A stretch of DNA of 64,000 bases, taken from Paenibacillus oryzisoli. Its GTDB lineage: Bacteria; Bacillota; Bacilli; Paenibacillales; NBRC-103111. This document shows, in pieces, positions 36,897 through 45,359 of the stretch. Each line of letters starts with the position of its first letter. The stretch's first letter is position 1. Below the pieces are notes generated by a model. That model was not told where the DNA came from and ran no database searches. It saw only the letters and a program-made list of their open reading frames with translations. The stretch covers positions 121,543 to 185,542 of the forward strand of contig NZ_LYPB01000072.1 in NCBI RefSeq assembly GCF_001653565.1, read 5' to 3'. A program made the position numbers and the translations under genes.

Positions 36897-38021
36897 ATGT
36901 ACAGCGAAGAACAGCAATTGTATTTCTCCAAGAACTTGTTGGAGTGGTACCAGACACATAAACGTGATTTACCTTGGCGCAGAAGTAAGAACCCTTATTA
37001 TATATGGATTTCCGAAGTCATGCTGCAGCAAACACGCGTAGATACGGTGATTCCGTATTTCCATCGATTTGTTGACCAATTTCCAACCGTAGAAGCATTA
37101 GCAACGGCACCGGAAGAGAATGTACTTAAAGCGTGGGAAGGACTCGGCTACTATTCGAGAGCTAGGAACCTTCAATCAGCAGTTAGAGAAGTTCATGAAC
37201 GTTATGAAGGCGTTGTCCCGCAAAATAAAGCCGACATCTCCGCCCTCAAAGGCGTCGGTCCTTACACTTCAGGGGCGATCCTGAGTATCGCCTACAACAA
37301 GCCAGAGCCTGCTGTCGATGGCAATGTGATGCGCGTGCTTTCGCGCTATTTTCTCATCGAAGAAGATATTATGAAGCCGTCGACTCGGACGATTATGGAG
37401 AAGCTCGCACGCGAGCTCATACTGGAAGGTACCGCCAGCGACTTCAATCAAGCCCTAATGGAATTGGGGGCCATGGTATGTACCCCCAGGTCGCCGCACT
37501 GCTTGACATGCCCCGTCATGGCGCACTGTTCGGCACGTGAAGCGGGCATGGAAGAGGCGCTTCCGATCAAAAAGAAGGCCAAACCGCCTCGTCCTGAATT
37601 GCGTGCTGTGGCGTTCGTCGAAGGTACGGGTGAGAACGCAGGCAAATGGTTGATCAGACAGCGTCCGCAGGAGGGCTTGCTAGCCCGCATGTGGGAGCTG
37701 CCCCATGTGGAATGGCCGTCATCCGGATGGCAGTCCGACGAGGAGAATATGTCCGAGCTTCGCCAAGCCCTTGCCGAGCAGGAGCTGATCGGAATTCAGC
37801 CCGATGAGTGGTTTATGGATACGGAGCATATTTTTAGCCATATCGTGTGGAAAATGAAAGTATACCGTGCCAAGCTGGGTGACGCGAATCGTCAAAGCAC
37901 GGGGGAAGAATGGATTCCGTTCCATTATCGTTGGGTAGGGCCGGAGGATCTCCAGAATTATGCATTCCCCAATGTATTCGTACGAATCATGAGAGAATGG
38001 CAGGAGCAATGCGAAGAATAG
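36897..38021 (+). CDS. mutY: A/G-specific adenine DNA glycosylase
   Basis: Removes adenine mispaired with 8-oxoguanine or guanine in base-excision repair. 374 residues. The helix-hairpin-helix is at about 115-135 (LKGVGPYTSGAI), catalytic E40 in SEVMLQQTRV, catalytic D141 in AVDGNV, and the [4Fe-4S] cysteines are C195, C202, C205 and C211. A C-terminal NUDIX-like 8-oxoG recognition domain runs from about 235. GAAGGAGAG lies just before the ATG. Its stop is 22 bp from the stop of the convergent Crp/Fnr gene. Confidence 0.96.
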   Translation: MYSEEQQLYFSKNLLEWYQTHKRDLPWRRSKNPYYIWISEVMLQQTRVDTVIPYFHRFVDQFPTVEALATAPEENVLKAWEGLGYYSRARNLQSAVREVHERYEGVVPQNKADISALKGVGPYTSGAILSIAYNKPEPAVDGNVMRVLSRYFLIEEDIMKPSTRTIMEKLARELILEGTASDFNQALMELGAMVCTPRSPHCLTCPVMAHCSAREAGMEEALPIKKKAKPPRPELRAVAFVEGTGENAGKWLIRQRPQEGLLARMWELPHVEWPSSGWQSDEENMSELRQALAEQELIGIQPDEWFMDTEHIFSHIVWKMKVYRAKLGDANRQSTGEEWIPFHYRWVGPEDLQNYAFPNVFVRIMREWQEQCEE

Positions 38022-38043
38022 CGCCATGCAGCTGAGGGCAATT

Positions 38044-38727
38044 TTAACGAATCTCGGCTTGAATGCCTTCAATATTTGTTAAGGTGATGAGCTTTTTATC
38101 TATGAGAATAAGTTCATCATCCAGCAGTTCCTGCAGAACTTTAGTGACGGATTCCCTCACCGTACCGACTAAGTTGGCAAGCTGCTGATGAGTCAGTTTA
38201 ATATCAATAAGTAGACCGTCTGGCGTAGTGATACCGTGCTGTTCAGACAAGCGAAGAATCGTTTTAATAATACGTGAACGTACGCCAAGGAACGTCAAAT
38301 CATAGATTTGATCATTGGCATGTCGTAATCGTTGCATCGTCGTTTCCAGGAGCTTTAGGCATAGCCTAGGGCTCTTTTCCATGAACGAAGTGAAGGCAGT
38401 TCGACTAAGCACATACATCGTGCTGGCTGCCATGGTTTCTGCTGTTGCCGATCGGGTCATGCCATTACTGAGCAAAGACATTTCTCCGAAGAAATCTCCG
38501 TCCCGGAATAGAGCTAATGTGACCTCTTTCGCCTCGTCCAAACGATATATTTTCACAACACCTGAATGGATCAAGAATAGTTCCTTGCCAATTTCGCCTT
38601 CTTTAAAAAGGATAGTTCCCTTTGTTACTTTCTTAATTGTAAAAAGTGGTGCAATCCCGACTAGATCTTCTTCCGTAAGCTCTTGAAAGAGGGGGATGTT
38701 GTGAAGTAATGGAACAATGGATTTCAA
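38044..38727 (-). CDS. Crp/Fnr-family transcription regulator
   Basis: 227 residues. Cyclic-nucleotide-binding-like beta-roll at about 12-125 (KGTILFKEGEIGKELFLIHSGVVKIY, DGDFFGEMSLLS), long dimerisation helix, and a Crp-type winged helix at about 150-220 with recognition segment THQQLANLVGTVRESVTKVLQEL. No N-terminal cysteine cluster, so it is not an FNR-type oxygen sensor. Its effector is unknown. A 35-bp piece of its coding sequence recurs in the terminator hairpin near 39.3 kb. Confidence 0.92.
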   Translation of the reverse strand: MKSIVPLLHNIPLFQELTEEDLVGIAPLFTIKKVTKGTILFKEGEIGKELFLIHSGVVKIYRLDEAKEVTLALFRDGDFFGEMSLLSNGMTRSATAETMAASTMYVLSRTAFTSFMEKSPRLCLKLLETTMQRLRHANDQIYDLTFLGVRSRIIKTILRLSEQHGITTPDGLLIDIKLTHQQLANLVGTVRESVTKVLQELLDDELILIDKKLITLTNIEGIQAEIR

Positions 38728-38906
38728 GGAATTGTCACCTCATTTCCGCGTTGAGTTATTAACTTCATGGTACAACGAGGCTCCATGCACGTAAAGGGAA
38801 ATCACTAATTAACACTTGATGTCATGAGATTCATCTTCCTGGAATATCAATGGGAGTAGAATTCATGCTGCTGTTCGTTGATAACAGGCAAAGGAGTCGA
38901 TGCTGG

Positions 38907-39251
38907 GTGGAATGGTATGTCAAGGTGTTATCGAATTATGTAGGATTTTCAGGAAGAGCAAGTCGGAAGGAATATTGGATGTTCGTTTTGTTCAATATTA
39001 TTATTTCGATCGGGTTAGGTATTGTGGAGGCTATTATTGGGTTGGATCAAGTCTTGTCCGGCCTATATTCGCTATTTATCCTTTTACCGTCTCTAGCTGT
39101 AGCCTTTCGAAGATTACATGACACGGGTAAAAGTGGGTGGTGGATACTGCTCGGCATCATTCCGTTGATTGGGTTTATCATTCTGCTCGTGTTTTTCTGC
39201 CAAGATAGTGACGTCAACGATAATCAATATGGTCCCAATCCGAAGGGATAG
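38907..39251 (+). CDS. DUF805 membrane protein
   Basis: 114 residues from the GTG at 38907, preceded by AAAGGAG; this gives the usual DUF805 beginning EWYVKVLSNYVGFSGRASRKEYWMF. A longer frame back to 38850 adds 19 residues not typical of the family. About three membrane helices, with the family blocks FRRLHDTGKSGWW and DNQYGPNPKG. Function unknown. Its 3' end carries the hairpin that copies part of the Crp/Fnr gene. Confidence 0.88.
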   Translation: MEWYVKVLSNYVGFSGRASRKEYWMFVLFNIIISIGLGIVEAIIGLDQVLSGLYSLFILLPSLAVAFRRLHDTGKSGWWILLGIIPLIGFIILLVFFCQDSDVNDNQYGPNPKG

Positions 39252-39273
39252 CTAATCGCATATCGCTGTTCCC

Positions 39274-39311
39274 AAGAGCTTTAGGCATACCTAGGGCTCT
39301 TTCCATTTTTA
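39274..39311 (+). terminator. Terminator hairpin duplicating a Crp/Fnr gene segment
   Basis: AGAGC..TAGG / CCTA..GGCTCT stem followed by TTTCCATTTTT. Over 33-35 bases it matches the plus strand at 38348-38383, inside the minus-strand Crp/Fnr gene, with one mismatch and two single-base gaps. Confidence 0.75.
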
Positions 39312-39387
39312 CTAATACATGAGAAGGGTTTTCAAGTACAATAGATATAAGCATAGTTAAAACTAAGAGATCTATTTGGAGGATTCA

Positions 39388-40323
39388 ATGAAAAAAATGG
39401 CAGTATCTGTTCTCGCGACAGCAACACTAGGTATGGGGATCGGGATCGGTGCGTATGCACAATCCAATATCGAAACGATTCAAGCATTTATAAACCATGA
39501 AATAAAGTTCACTTTGAATGGACAAGCTTGGGCACCGAAAGACCCGGATGGCAAGCAATTGAACGCTCTCATCTATGAAGGTTCATCCTATGTACCCCTT
39601 AGAGCGGTTGGAGAGGTCTCCGGACTCAAAGTAAATTGGAATGATGCCACCAAGACAATTGAATTGCAAGGTGCTGGTTCTGTTCCATCCGATGGAATAC
39701 CATATAAGGATTCACAAAATTACGGCAACCAAACGGGGGCGCCTTCGATTAATGATTCCGAACTGCAATTGCCTTCGGCTTCCAATGATTCCGAGACGAC
39801 ATATTCAACGTTTAATGTTCACACCGATACTTCAACGGCTGCTTACAAAGCAGATCAAGAGGAATCTGCAAGACGTAATGGCATCGCTTTAACAGATTTG
39901 AAATATGAAAGAATTATCGGTACCAATGTTTTGAAACGAGTGAACATCGATGCCAGTTTCAGAGACGAGAAATTACATCCGCTTCTCAGAGATGGGGTTG
40001 AATATGCAAGAGGTATCAGTGCCATGCTGGATTCTAATGCAACAAGTCAGAAGATTATTTATAACTTGGATGGAAAATACGCAGCCTTTAATACGTACTA
40101 TGATGTTGACGATTACACCAAAAACTCCCCTGAAAAACCTCAAATCAAATTTTATGTGGATGGTCGATTAATCGCAACGGGAGGCGTGTACGTTGGGTCT
40201 GATCAGTTCGTTTTCTTTGACGTTACAGGCGTTAAGAAGTTAGAAATTAGCTTTGAAGTTTCTTCTCCTAACTACGCAGCTGTCGCAGCCCTATATGCGC
40301 CAAGGTTATATAAAAATAGGTAA
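39388..40323 (+). CDS. Secreted protein with copper-amine-oxidase-type stalk domain and NPCBM-like domain
   Basis: 311 residues from the ATG at 39388 (GGAGG at 39378-39382). Signal peptide about 1-25 ending AYA-Q. A stalk domain (about 35-92; SSYVPLRAVGEVSGLKVNWNDATKTIEL) of the copper amine oxidase N-terminal family, common in Paenibacillus secreted proteins. A Ser/Thr/Asn-rich linker then leads to an NPCBM-like beta-sandwich (about 180-305). Extracellular; probably binds a carbohydrate or cell-wall component. No amine oxidase catalytic domain. Confidence 0.85.
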   Translation: MKKMAVSVLATATLGMGIGIGAYAQSNIETIQAFINHEIKFTLNGQAWAPKDPDGKQLNALIYEGSSYVPLRAVGEVSGLKVNWNDATKTIELQGAGSVPSDGIPYKDSQNYGNQTGAPSINDSELQLPSASNDSETTYSTFNVHTDTSTAAYKADQEESARRNGIALTDLKYERIIGTNVLKRVNIDASFRDEKLHPLLRDGVEYARGISAMLDSNATSQKIIYNLDGKYAAFNTYYDVDDYTKNSPEKPQIKFYVDGRLIATGGVYVGSDQFVFFDVTGVKKLEISFEVSSPNYAAVAALYAPRLYKNR

Positions 40324-40324
40324 T

Positions 40325-40353
40325 AAAAAAAGCGACCCTCAGGGTCGCTTTTC
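40325..40353. terminator. Bidirectional terminator
   Basis: AGCGACCCT-C-AGGGTCGCT with an A-run before and a T-run after. It serves both the stalk-domain gene and the convergent sodA. Confidence 0.92.
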
Positions 40354-40362
40354 TATTCCGTA

Positions 40363-40974
40363 TTACTTCGCTGCGTCGTAACGTTTGCCAACTTCGTTCC
40401 AGTTAACAACGTTCCAGAAAGCTGCGATGTAGTCAGGACGTTTGTTTTGGTAGTTCAGGTAGTAAGCATGCTCCCAAACATCAAGACCAAGAACCGGCGT
40501 TTCGCCTTCCATGATCGGGCTGTCTTGGTTCGGCAAGCTGTATACTTTCAATTTACCAGCTTTGTCAACAGCTAGGAAAGCCCAGCCAGAGCCAAAACGT
40601 GTAGTTGCAGCAGCAGCGAAATCTGCTTTGAATTTATCAAAGCCGCCAAGCTCGCTGTCAATTGCAGCTGCTAGTGCGCCAGTAGGTGCACCGCCAGCTT
40701 CTGGTCCGATTGTTTCCCAGAATAGGGAGTGGTTAGCATGTCCGCCACCATTGTTACGAACAGCAGTACGGATATCTTCAGGAAGGCTGTTAAGGTCAGC
40801 GATCAGGTCGTTAAGGGATTTGTCATGCAGAGCTGGGTGTTTGTCCAAAGCTGCATTCAAGTTAGTTACATAAGCGTTATGGTGACGATCATGGTGAATC
40901 TCCATCGTTTTTGCATCGATGTGCGGCTCAAGAGCCTCGTTAGCGTACGGAAGAGCTGGTAGTTGATGTGCCAT
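40363..40974 (-). CDS. sodA: Superoxide dismutase, Mn/Fe type
   Basis: Converts superoxide to hydrogen peroxide and oxygen. 203 residues. Metal ligands are visible: the first His of MEIHHDRHH (H27), the second His of GGGHANHSLFW, and Asp and His in LGLDVWEHAYYLNY. The GGAP and QDSPI blocks favour the manganese type. TAGGAGGT lies before the ATG. A promoter is at 41042-41014 on the minus strand. Cytoplasmic, no signal peptide. Confidence 0.96.
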   Translation of the reverse strand: MAHQLPALPYANEALEPHIDAKTMEIHHDRHHNAYVTNLNAALDKHPALHDKSLNDLIADLNSLPEDIRTAVRNNGGGHANHSLFWETIGPEAGGAPTGALAAAIDSELGGFDKFKADFAAAATTRFGSGWAFLAVDKAGKLKVYSLPNQDSPIMEGETPVLGLDVWEHAYYLNYQNKRPDYIAAFWNVVNWNEVGKRYDAAK

Positions 40975-41013
40975 TGAATAAATACCTCCTAAAAATTATG
41001 TAGTTTCAATTTC

Positions 41014-41042
41014 ATTATGAAGGAACGCAGCTAATAAAGCAA
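41014..41042 (-). promoter_or_regulatory. sodA promoter
   Basis: On the minus strand TTGCTT (41042-41037), 17-bp spacer, CATAAT (41019-41014). Confidence 0.6.
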
Positions 41043-41070
41043 CATTTGTGTTTACTAAGTCGCCAATCCC

Positions 41071-41295
41071 TTAAATGCCACGTCTTTCCATTTCCCGTGT
41101 AATTTGATTGTGCATGGCTGTATCTTGCTCATGAAGATAGGGAGATAAGTCGCCCATCGTACGATGGAGCTGTAGCAGCTCGATTTCAGTCCATTCTTCA
41201 GGTTTCTTCGTGCTTAAGAACTGGAAATCTGGAATATTACGGGGATATTCGTGCGCTGTAAGTTCATGATCGAGTTCATTCTTGTGATCTGACAT
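41071..41295 (-). CDS. Small hydrophilic protein of unknown function
   Basis: 74 residues from the ATG at 41295, which follows AGAGGTGA on the minus strand; a longer frame to 41358 is less likely. The protein is charged with no membrane segment; the middle part reads PEEWTEIELLQLHRTMGDLSPYLHEQD. I do not recognise it. The gap of about 190 bp that follows on the left edge of the next small frame holds nothing evident. Confidence 0.65.
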   Translation of the reverse strand: MSDHKNELDHELTAHEYPRNIPDFQFLSTKKPEEWTEIELLQLHRTMGDLSPYLHEQDTAMHNQITREMERRGI

Positions 41296-41485
41296 AGGTT
41301 TCACCTCTTTCTTAATGAAATATCCTCCTATAAGATGGTGTTTTTTGATCCATCTCATACATGCTTTATAAGGCCGACCACTAGCTCTTTAATCTTAAGC
41401 TCTCGGCTGGAGATGTAGCGGCGAATTATCGCAATATTTTGACTACCCGTTTCGACAAATCATGTGGTTTTGAAGGGCGTGCGAA

Positions 41486-41641
41486 ATGCAGCCTTCAATC
41501 ATCGACGGATCAATTCCATTTGCAACCATCCCATATATTCTCAATTTCATGGTTCTGTTTTACATTGTTCCTTGGCGGTTTGCATTTTATGCGTCTAAAT
41601 GGCTAGGTCATATTGAATCCCAAGGAGGTAAAAAGAACTAG
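41486..41641 (+). CDS. Possible small membrane protein (51 residues)
   Basis: An ATG frame encoding one long hydrophobic segment (FATIPYILNFMVLFYIVPWR) followed by an amphipathic tail and a basic end, GGKKN. GAAGGGCG lies 6 bp upstream, a weak ribosome binding site. Length, single helix and basic C-terminus are typical of real small membrane proteins, but conservation cannot be tested here. Confidence 0.4.
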   Translation: MQPSIIDGSIPFATIPYILNFMVLFYIVPWRFAFYASKWLGHIESQGGKKN

Positions 41642-41670
41642 AATAATCAGCTTTTATGCAGGCTAAATTA

Positions 41671-41685
41671 ATGAAAACGCTTGCA
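41671..41685 (+). promoter_or_regulatory. Possible CcpA (cre) site
   Basis: ATGAAAACGCTTGCA fits the degenerate cre consensus WTGNAANCGNWNNCW. A second half-site-like AAGCGCTTTCA follows within 20 bp. It lies 150 bp before the acetyltransferase gene. Confidence 0.4.
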
Positions 41686-41836
41686 TTTAAGCGCTTTCAA
41701 GAGATAAATCGAAAAAAACAAAGTTTTTTGTGAATTTCAACACATTTTCAGCAGGATTTCGTGTTTTTTTGTCGTATTTACTTCTTTACCAGAAAATTAA
41801 TCTCTACAAATTAATATAGAATTGGGAGAGAACCGT

Positions 41837-42268
41837 ATGCATGTTCGTTCATTTCAACTTGGTGATACCTCTTCGGTTAAAGAACTTCTAGAAGACGTTC
41901 TGTCGGAAACCTGCTATGAAGAGACGATTGAAGCCTTCGCTCGTCAGCTTTCGTGGGACACGGAGCTTGTTTTAATCGCTCAAGAAGAAGAGCAAGTCGT
42001 AGGCATGATTATCGGCACGATCGATAACAACAATGGCTACTACTACAGGATCGCAGTCGCAACAGCATATCAACGTAAGGGTATCGGCAAAGCTTTGATC
42101 GAGGCAATGAAGCAGCGGTTTCTCGGGCGGAATGTGAAGAAAATTATGGTGACAGTAGATGTGCACAATGAAATGGTGCTGCCTGTGTATGAGTCTGCTG
42201 GCTACAGTTCAGATGACTTTTCCAGAACCGCTCATCGACTTAGCATTGTGAAAAAAGTAAGCGTGTAG
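41837..42268 (+). CDS. GNAT-family N-acetyltransferase
   Basis: 143 residues from the ATG at 41837 (GGGAGA at 41824-41829). Acetyl-CoA binding motif A is clear in RIAVATAYQRKGIGKALIEAM. The N-terminal half includes EEEQVVGMIIGTID and the end holds the typical YESAGYSSDDF block. Acceptor unknown. It is followed by a terminator. Confidence 0.9.
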   Translation: MHVRSFQLGDTSSVKELLEDVLSETCYEETIEAFARQLSWDTELVLIAQEEEQVVGMIIGTIDNNNGYYYRIAVATAYQRKGIGKALIEAMKQRFLGRNVKKIMVTVDVHNEMVLPVYESAGYSSDDFSRTAHRLSIVKKVSV

Positions 42269-42314
42269 GCTTTACTTGCTACGGGTAGGGAAATAATTAA
42301 GTTAGCTTATAGGG

Positions 42315-42361
42315 AGCATATCTGTGCCGCCATTGCAATTGGGGGTCAGATATGCTTTTCT
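42315..42361 (+). terminator. Terminator after the acetyltransferase gene
   Basis: AGCATATCTG / CAGATATGCT 10-bp stem with a 22-base loop and TTTTCT. Confidence 0.6.
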
Positions 42362-42410
42362 AGTATAATAAGGTGACGTTTCGGCAGCAATTTACAGAGG
42401 AGCTTGGAAC

Positions 42411-42965
42411 ATGGATAATTTCACGCCGTATGTGATAAAAAGCTTCAAACACGACGGGCATCTCCACCGCATGTGGTTGACCAATTGGCAAGTTCCTGCA
42501 AGTATGCTCCATGAAGAGCATCAGAAACAGGGCATGCTTGTGTTCATTAATAGTCAGACTAAGATTCAAGAAGCGGATGGTAAAGAGTGGGTTAGCCGTG
42601 TTCCTGGGGTTTCTTTTTTTATTCCAAGAATGTGGTTTAATATCGTTGCGCTCATGGAGGAAACCGGCGTGCGCTACTACTGTAATGTGGCTTCTCCTTT
42701 GTATGTAAATGGCAACATCTTAACGTATATCGATTATGACTTGGACGTGATTCGGTTACCGGATCGCACCGTACATATTGTCGATCAGGATGAATATGAG
42801 CGTCATAAGCTTGCTTACCATTACTCGGCCCTTGTCGAAACGAAGGTGAAGGAGGGGCTCGCAACACTGCTGACATTAGTGAATGAGGACAAGCCCCCTT
42901 TCCAGGACGACATGGTGATCTACTATTATGAGCAATGGGAAAAGTATAAGAGCGGAGGCAGTTGA
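42411..42965 (+). CDS. DUF402 / Ntdp-type nucleoside phosphatase
   Basis: 184 residues. DUF402 barrel with the run NILTYIDYDLDVIRLPDRTVHIVDQDEYERH, which carries the acidic residues expected for metal binding. It resembles the Ntdp/YgaC nucleoside di- and triphosphatases of Bacillus and Staphylococcus. GAGGAGC lies upstream. It sits immediately before the signal peptidase gene, with the ATG right after its TGA, so the two are co-transcribed. Confidence 0.85.
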   Translation: MDNFTPYVIKSFKHDGHLHRMWLTNWQVPASMLHEEHQKQGMLVFINSQTKIQEADGKEWVSRVPGVSFFIPRMWFNIVALMEETGVRYYCNVASPLYVNGNILTYIDYDLDVIRLPDRTVHIVDQDEYERHKLAYHYSALVETKVKEGLATLLTLVNEDKPPFQDDMVIYYYEQWEKYKSGGS

Positions 42966-43565
42966 ATGAGCTTCTTAGTCAGGCGAGAGGATTCGAAAAG
43001 GCAAGTTTCTGCGCAAGGGTATGTTCAAGAATCGAAAAGCTTCGCGCACGAGTTGTGGGATTGGACCAAATCCATTCTCGTAGCTCTTCTTGTTGTTATC
43101 CTTGTTCATCAATTCGGCTTTAATCTATCTACGGTGCGCGGTCACTCGATGGATCCAACGCTCCACGAAGGTGAGTGGCTATTCGTGAACAAAGCGATCA
43201 CCTACTTGAAAGCGCCGAGCCGCGGTGAAATTGTTATTCTCGAAGAACCGGAGAAGTTAGCGTTACCGCAGCACCCCTTGTTGGTCAAAAGAGTCATTGC
43301 TATCGCAGGCGATGAGGTGCAGGGCCGCCAAGGAGATCTTTATGTAAATGGCGATAAAGTCTCGGAGACATACACGGATACGCCCATACAAGATGGGGAC
43401 TTCGGACCGACTGAAGTCGGACCCGGTGAAATCTTCGTCATGGGCGATAATCGGCACCTAGCAGCAAGTGCAGACAGCCGTCTGTTCGGAGTCATACCAA
43501 TCAATCTCGTTCAAGGACGAGCGGACTTCGTGTTATGGCCGTTAGACATGGCGGGAAAGCTGTAA
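42966..43565 (+). CDS. lepB: Signal peptidase I
   Basis: Membrane serine protease that removes signal peptides from exported proteins. 199 residues, one N-terminal membrane helix (about 33-52), catalytic S61 in GHSMDPTL, and catalytic K108 in LVKRVIA. The later block reads MGDNRHLAASADSRLFG, with three extra residues compared with the usual NNSKDSR. The ATG directly follows the previous stop. It resembles the B. subtilis SipS/SipT group. Confidence 0.94.
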   Translation: MSFLVRREDSKRQVSAQGYVQESKSFAHELWDWTKSILVALLVVILVHQFGFNLSTVRGHSMDPTLHEGEWLFVNKAITYLKAPSRGEIVILEEPEKLALPQHPLLVKRVIAIAGDEVQGRQGDLYVNGDKVSETYTDTPIQDGDFGPTEVGPGEIFVMGDNRHLAASADSRLFGVIPINLVQGRADFVLWPLDMAGKL

Positions 43566-43605
43566 CTATAACGTATAGATGATATAAACAGAGAGGGTGA
43601 GCGAA

Positions 43606-44787
43606 TTGGCGGTTTCCCATGCAGAGACAACAGACTGGCGCAAGTTACAACAAGAGATCGTGGAAGCCGCATCCTCTCTTGGCATAGATAAGATCGGCTT
43701 CACGTCCGCGGAGCCGTTCCACGCATTGAAAGACATCCTTCTCCGTCATAGGGAGAAGGGCTTCGAATCCGGCTTCGAGGAGCCGGATATCGAGAAGCGG
43801 GTACACCCGGAGCTGAGCTTCGAGGCGCCGCGCTCGATCATCTCGATCGCCGTCGCGTACCCGTCGAAGCTGAAGAACCCGCCCCGATCGGAGCCTGGGG
43901 CGTATCGAGGCATGATCTCGCGCTCCTCGTGGGGGAGCGACTACCACGACGTGCTTCGCGACCGGCTCGCGAAGCTGGAGGCCTTCATCGCCGAACGCGT
44001 GCCGGAGGCGAGGCTGATGAGCATGGTCGACACCGGTGCCCTCGTCGACCGCGCCGTCGCCGAACGTGCCGGTATCGGCTGGAGCGGCAAGAACTGCGCC
44101 GTCATCACCCCCGAATGGGGATCGTGGGTATATTTGGGCGAAATGATCACGAACATCCCATTCGAATCCGATATAGGTATTATGGATCAATGCGGGGACT
44201 GTACGATATGCATCGATGCTTGTCCCACAGGGGCGCTAGTCGGCCCTGGGCAGCTCAATTCGAGCCGCTGCATCTCCTTCATCACCCAGACCAAGGGGTA
44301 CGTGGATGATGAATACAAACGCAAGATCGGCAACCGACTCTACGGCTGTGATACGTGCCAGGTCGTCTGCCCGAAGAACAAGGGGATGAACTGGACGCAT
44401 CATCCCGAGCTTACGCCTGACCCTGAGAAGGTCAAGCCGCTCCTTATTCCCTTGCTCACGATGTCGAACAAGGATTTCAAAGAGCAGTATGGGCGCATCG
44501 CCGCATCCTGGCGCGGCAAGAAGCCCATCCAGCGCAATGCGATCATTGCGCTTGGCAATTTCAAGGACGGCACCGCGGTGCCGGTCCTGACAGAGCTGCT
44601 GCGGAGCGATCCTCGCCCGGAGATCCGGGCTACCGCAGCGTGGGCGCTCGGGCGCATCGGCGGCGAGGAAGCGTTCGCGGCTTTACGTAAAGCCGCTGCG
44701 GCTGAGCAAGAGCCGCAAGTCCAAGCAGACATCGAGAAAGCCATAGCTGGGCAGAACAGTCAAGCAGTGGCCGTACAGGAGGGATAA
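43606..44787 (+). CDS. queG: Epoxyqueuosine reductase
   Basis: Last step of queuosine tRNA modification, reducing epoxyqueuosine with cobalamin and iron-sulphur clusters. 393 residues if it starts at the TTG at 43606, which is well spaced from GAGAGGGTGA; GTG 43597 is the alternative. Two ferredoxin-like cysteine sets are present (CGDCTICIDACPTGAL, then CDTCQVVCPKNKG) together with the active-site region MVDTGALVDRAVAERAGIGW. A C-terminal HEAT-like repeat lies at about 305-375. Part of the gene (about 43750-44100) is distinctly GC-rich compared with its neighbours. Confidence 0.93.
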   Translation: MAVSHAETTDWRKLQQEIVEAASSLGIDKIGFTSAEPFHALKDILLRHREKGFESGFEEPDIEKRVHPELSFEAPRSIISIAVAYPSKLKNPPRSEPGAYRGMISRSSWGSDYHDVLRDRLAKLEAFIAERVPEARLMSMVDTGALVDRAVAERAGIGWSGKNCAVITPEWGSWVYLGEMITNIPFESDIGIMDQCGDCTICIDACPTGALVGPGQLNSSRCISFITQTKGYVDDEYKRKIGNRLYGCDTCQVVCPKNKGMNWTHHPELTPDPEKVKPLLIPLLTMSNKDFKEQYGRIAASWRGKKPIQRNAIIALGNFKDGTAVPVLTELLRSDPRPEIRATAAWALGRIGGEEAFAALRKAAAAEQEPQVQADIEKAIAGQNSQAVAVQEG

Positions 44788-44788
44788 G

Positions 44789-45325
44789 ATGAAACAGCCG
44801 CAGGAGACAGTCTTGCTGACCTATACGGAGATCGATTCACCCATCGGTTCCCTTGTGCTTGTGGCATCCCCACAAGGCCTCTGCAAGGTCGAGTTCGGTA
44901 CGTATGAGCAGAATCGAGAACAACGTGAGCGATGGGCAGAGCGTTGGTATGGGGCGTTTGAACTGAACGAGAATGCGGAGCAGCTCGCGCCCGTCGCGGA
45001 GCAGTTAACGCAGTATTTTAAGAGAGAACGAGAGAGCTTTGAAGGGGATCTGGATCTACAAGGGACGGAGTTCCAGAAGCGTGTATGGCTGGCCTTGCAG
45101 ACGATCCCTTATGGGGAGACCGCATCGTATAAACATATAGCGGAAGCGATTGGCTCGCCTAAAGCGGTTCGAGCAGTAGGGGGAGCGAACAATCAGAATC
45201 CGATTCCTGTCATCATCCCCTGTCACCGGATCATTGGAGCTGGCGGCGATCTCGTGGGTTATGGCGGTGGGCTTCCGACCAAAGTGCACTTATTAGATTT
45301 GGAACAACGAACACTGTTCTCCTAG
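44789..45325 (+). CDS. ogt: Methylated-DNA--[protein]-cysteine S-methyltransferase
   Basis: Suicide repair enzyme that takes methyl from O6-methylguanine onto its own cysteine. 178 residues, active-site C145 in IPCHRIIG, with the preceding helix-turn-helix PYGETASYKHIAEAIGSPKAVRAVGGAN. GGAGGGATAAG overlaps the queG stop, so it is co-transcribed with queG. Confidence 0.95.
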   Translation: MKQPQETVLLTYTEIDSPIGSLVLVASPQGLCKVEFGTYEQNREQRERWAERWYGAFELNENAEQLAPVAEQLTQYFKRERESFEGDLDLQGTEFQKRVWLALQTIPYGETASYKHIAEAIGSPKAVRAVGGANNQNPIPVIIPCHRIIGAGGDLVGYGGGLPTKVHLLDLEQRTLFS

Positions 45326-45359
45326 AAGTTCAACAATTACAACATGTGGAGTGAATCCT

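Noticed and set aside
38044..38727. FNR-type oxygen sensor
   Set aside because: No cysteine cluster at the N-terminus or after the DNA-binding domain; it is left as a generic Crp/Fnr-family regulator.
43645..44190. 181-codon minus-strand frame opposite queG
   Set aside because: A GC-rich shadow frame; the queG cysteine and active-site motifs are on the plus strand.
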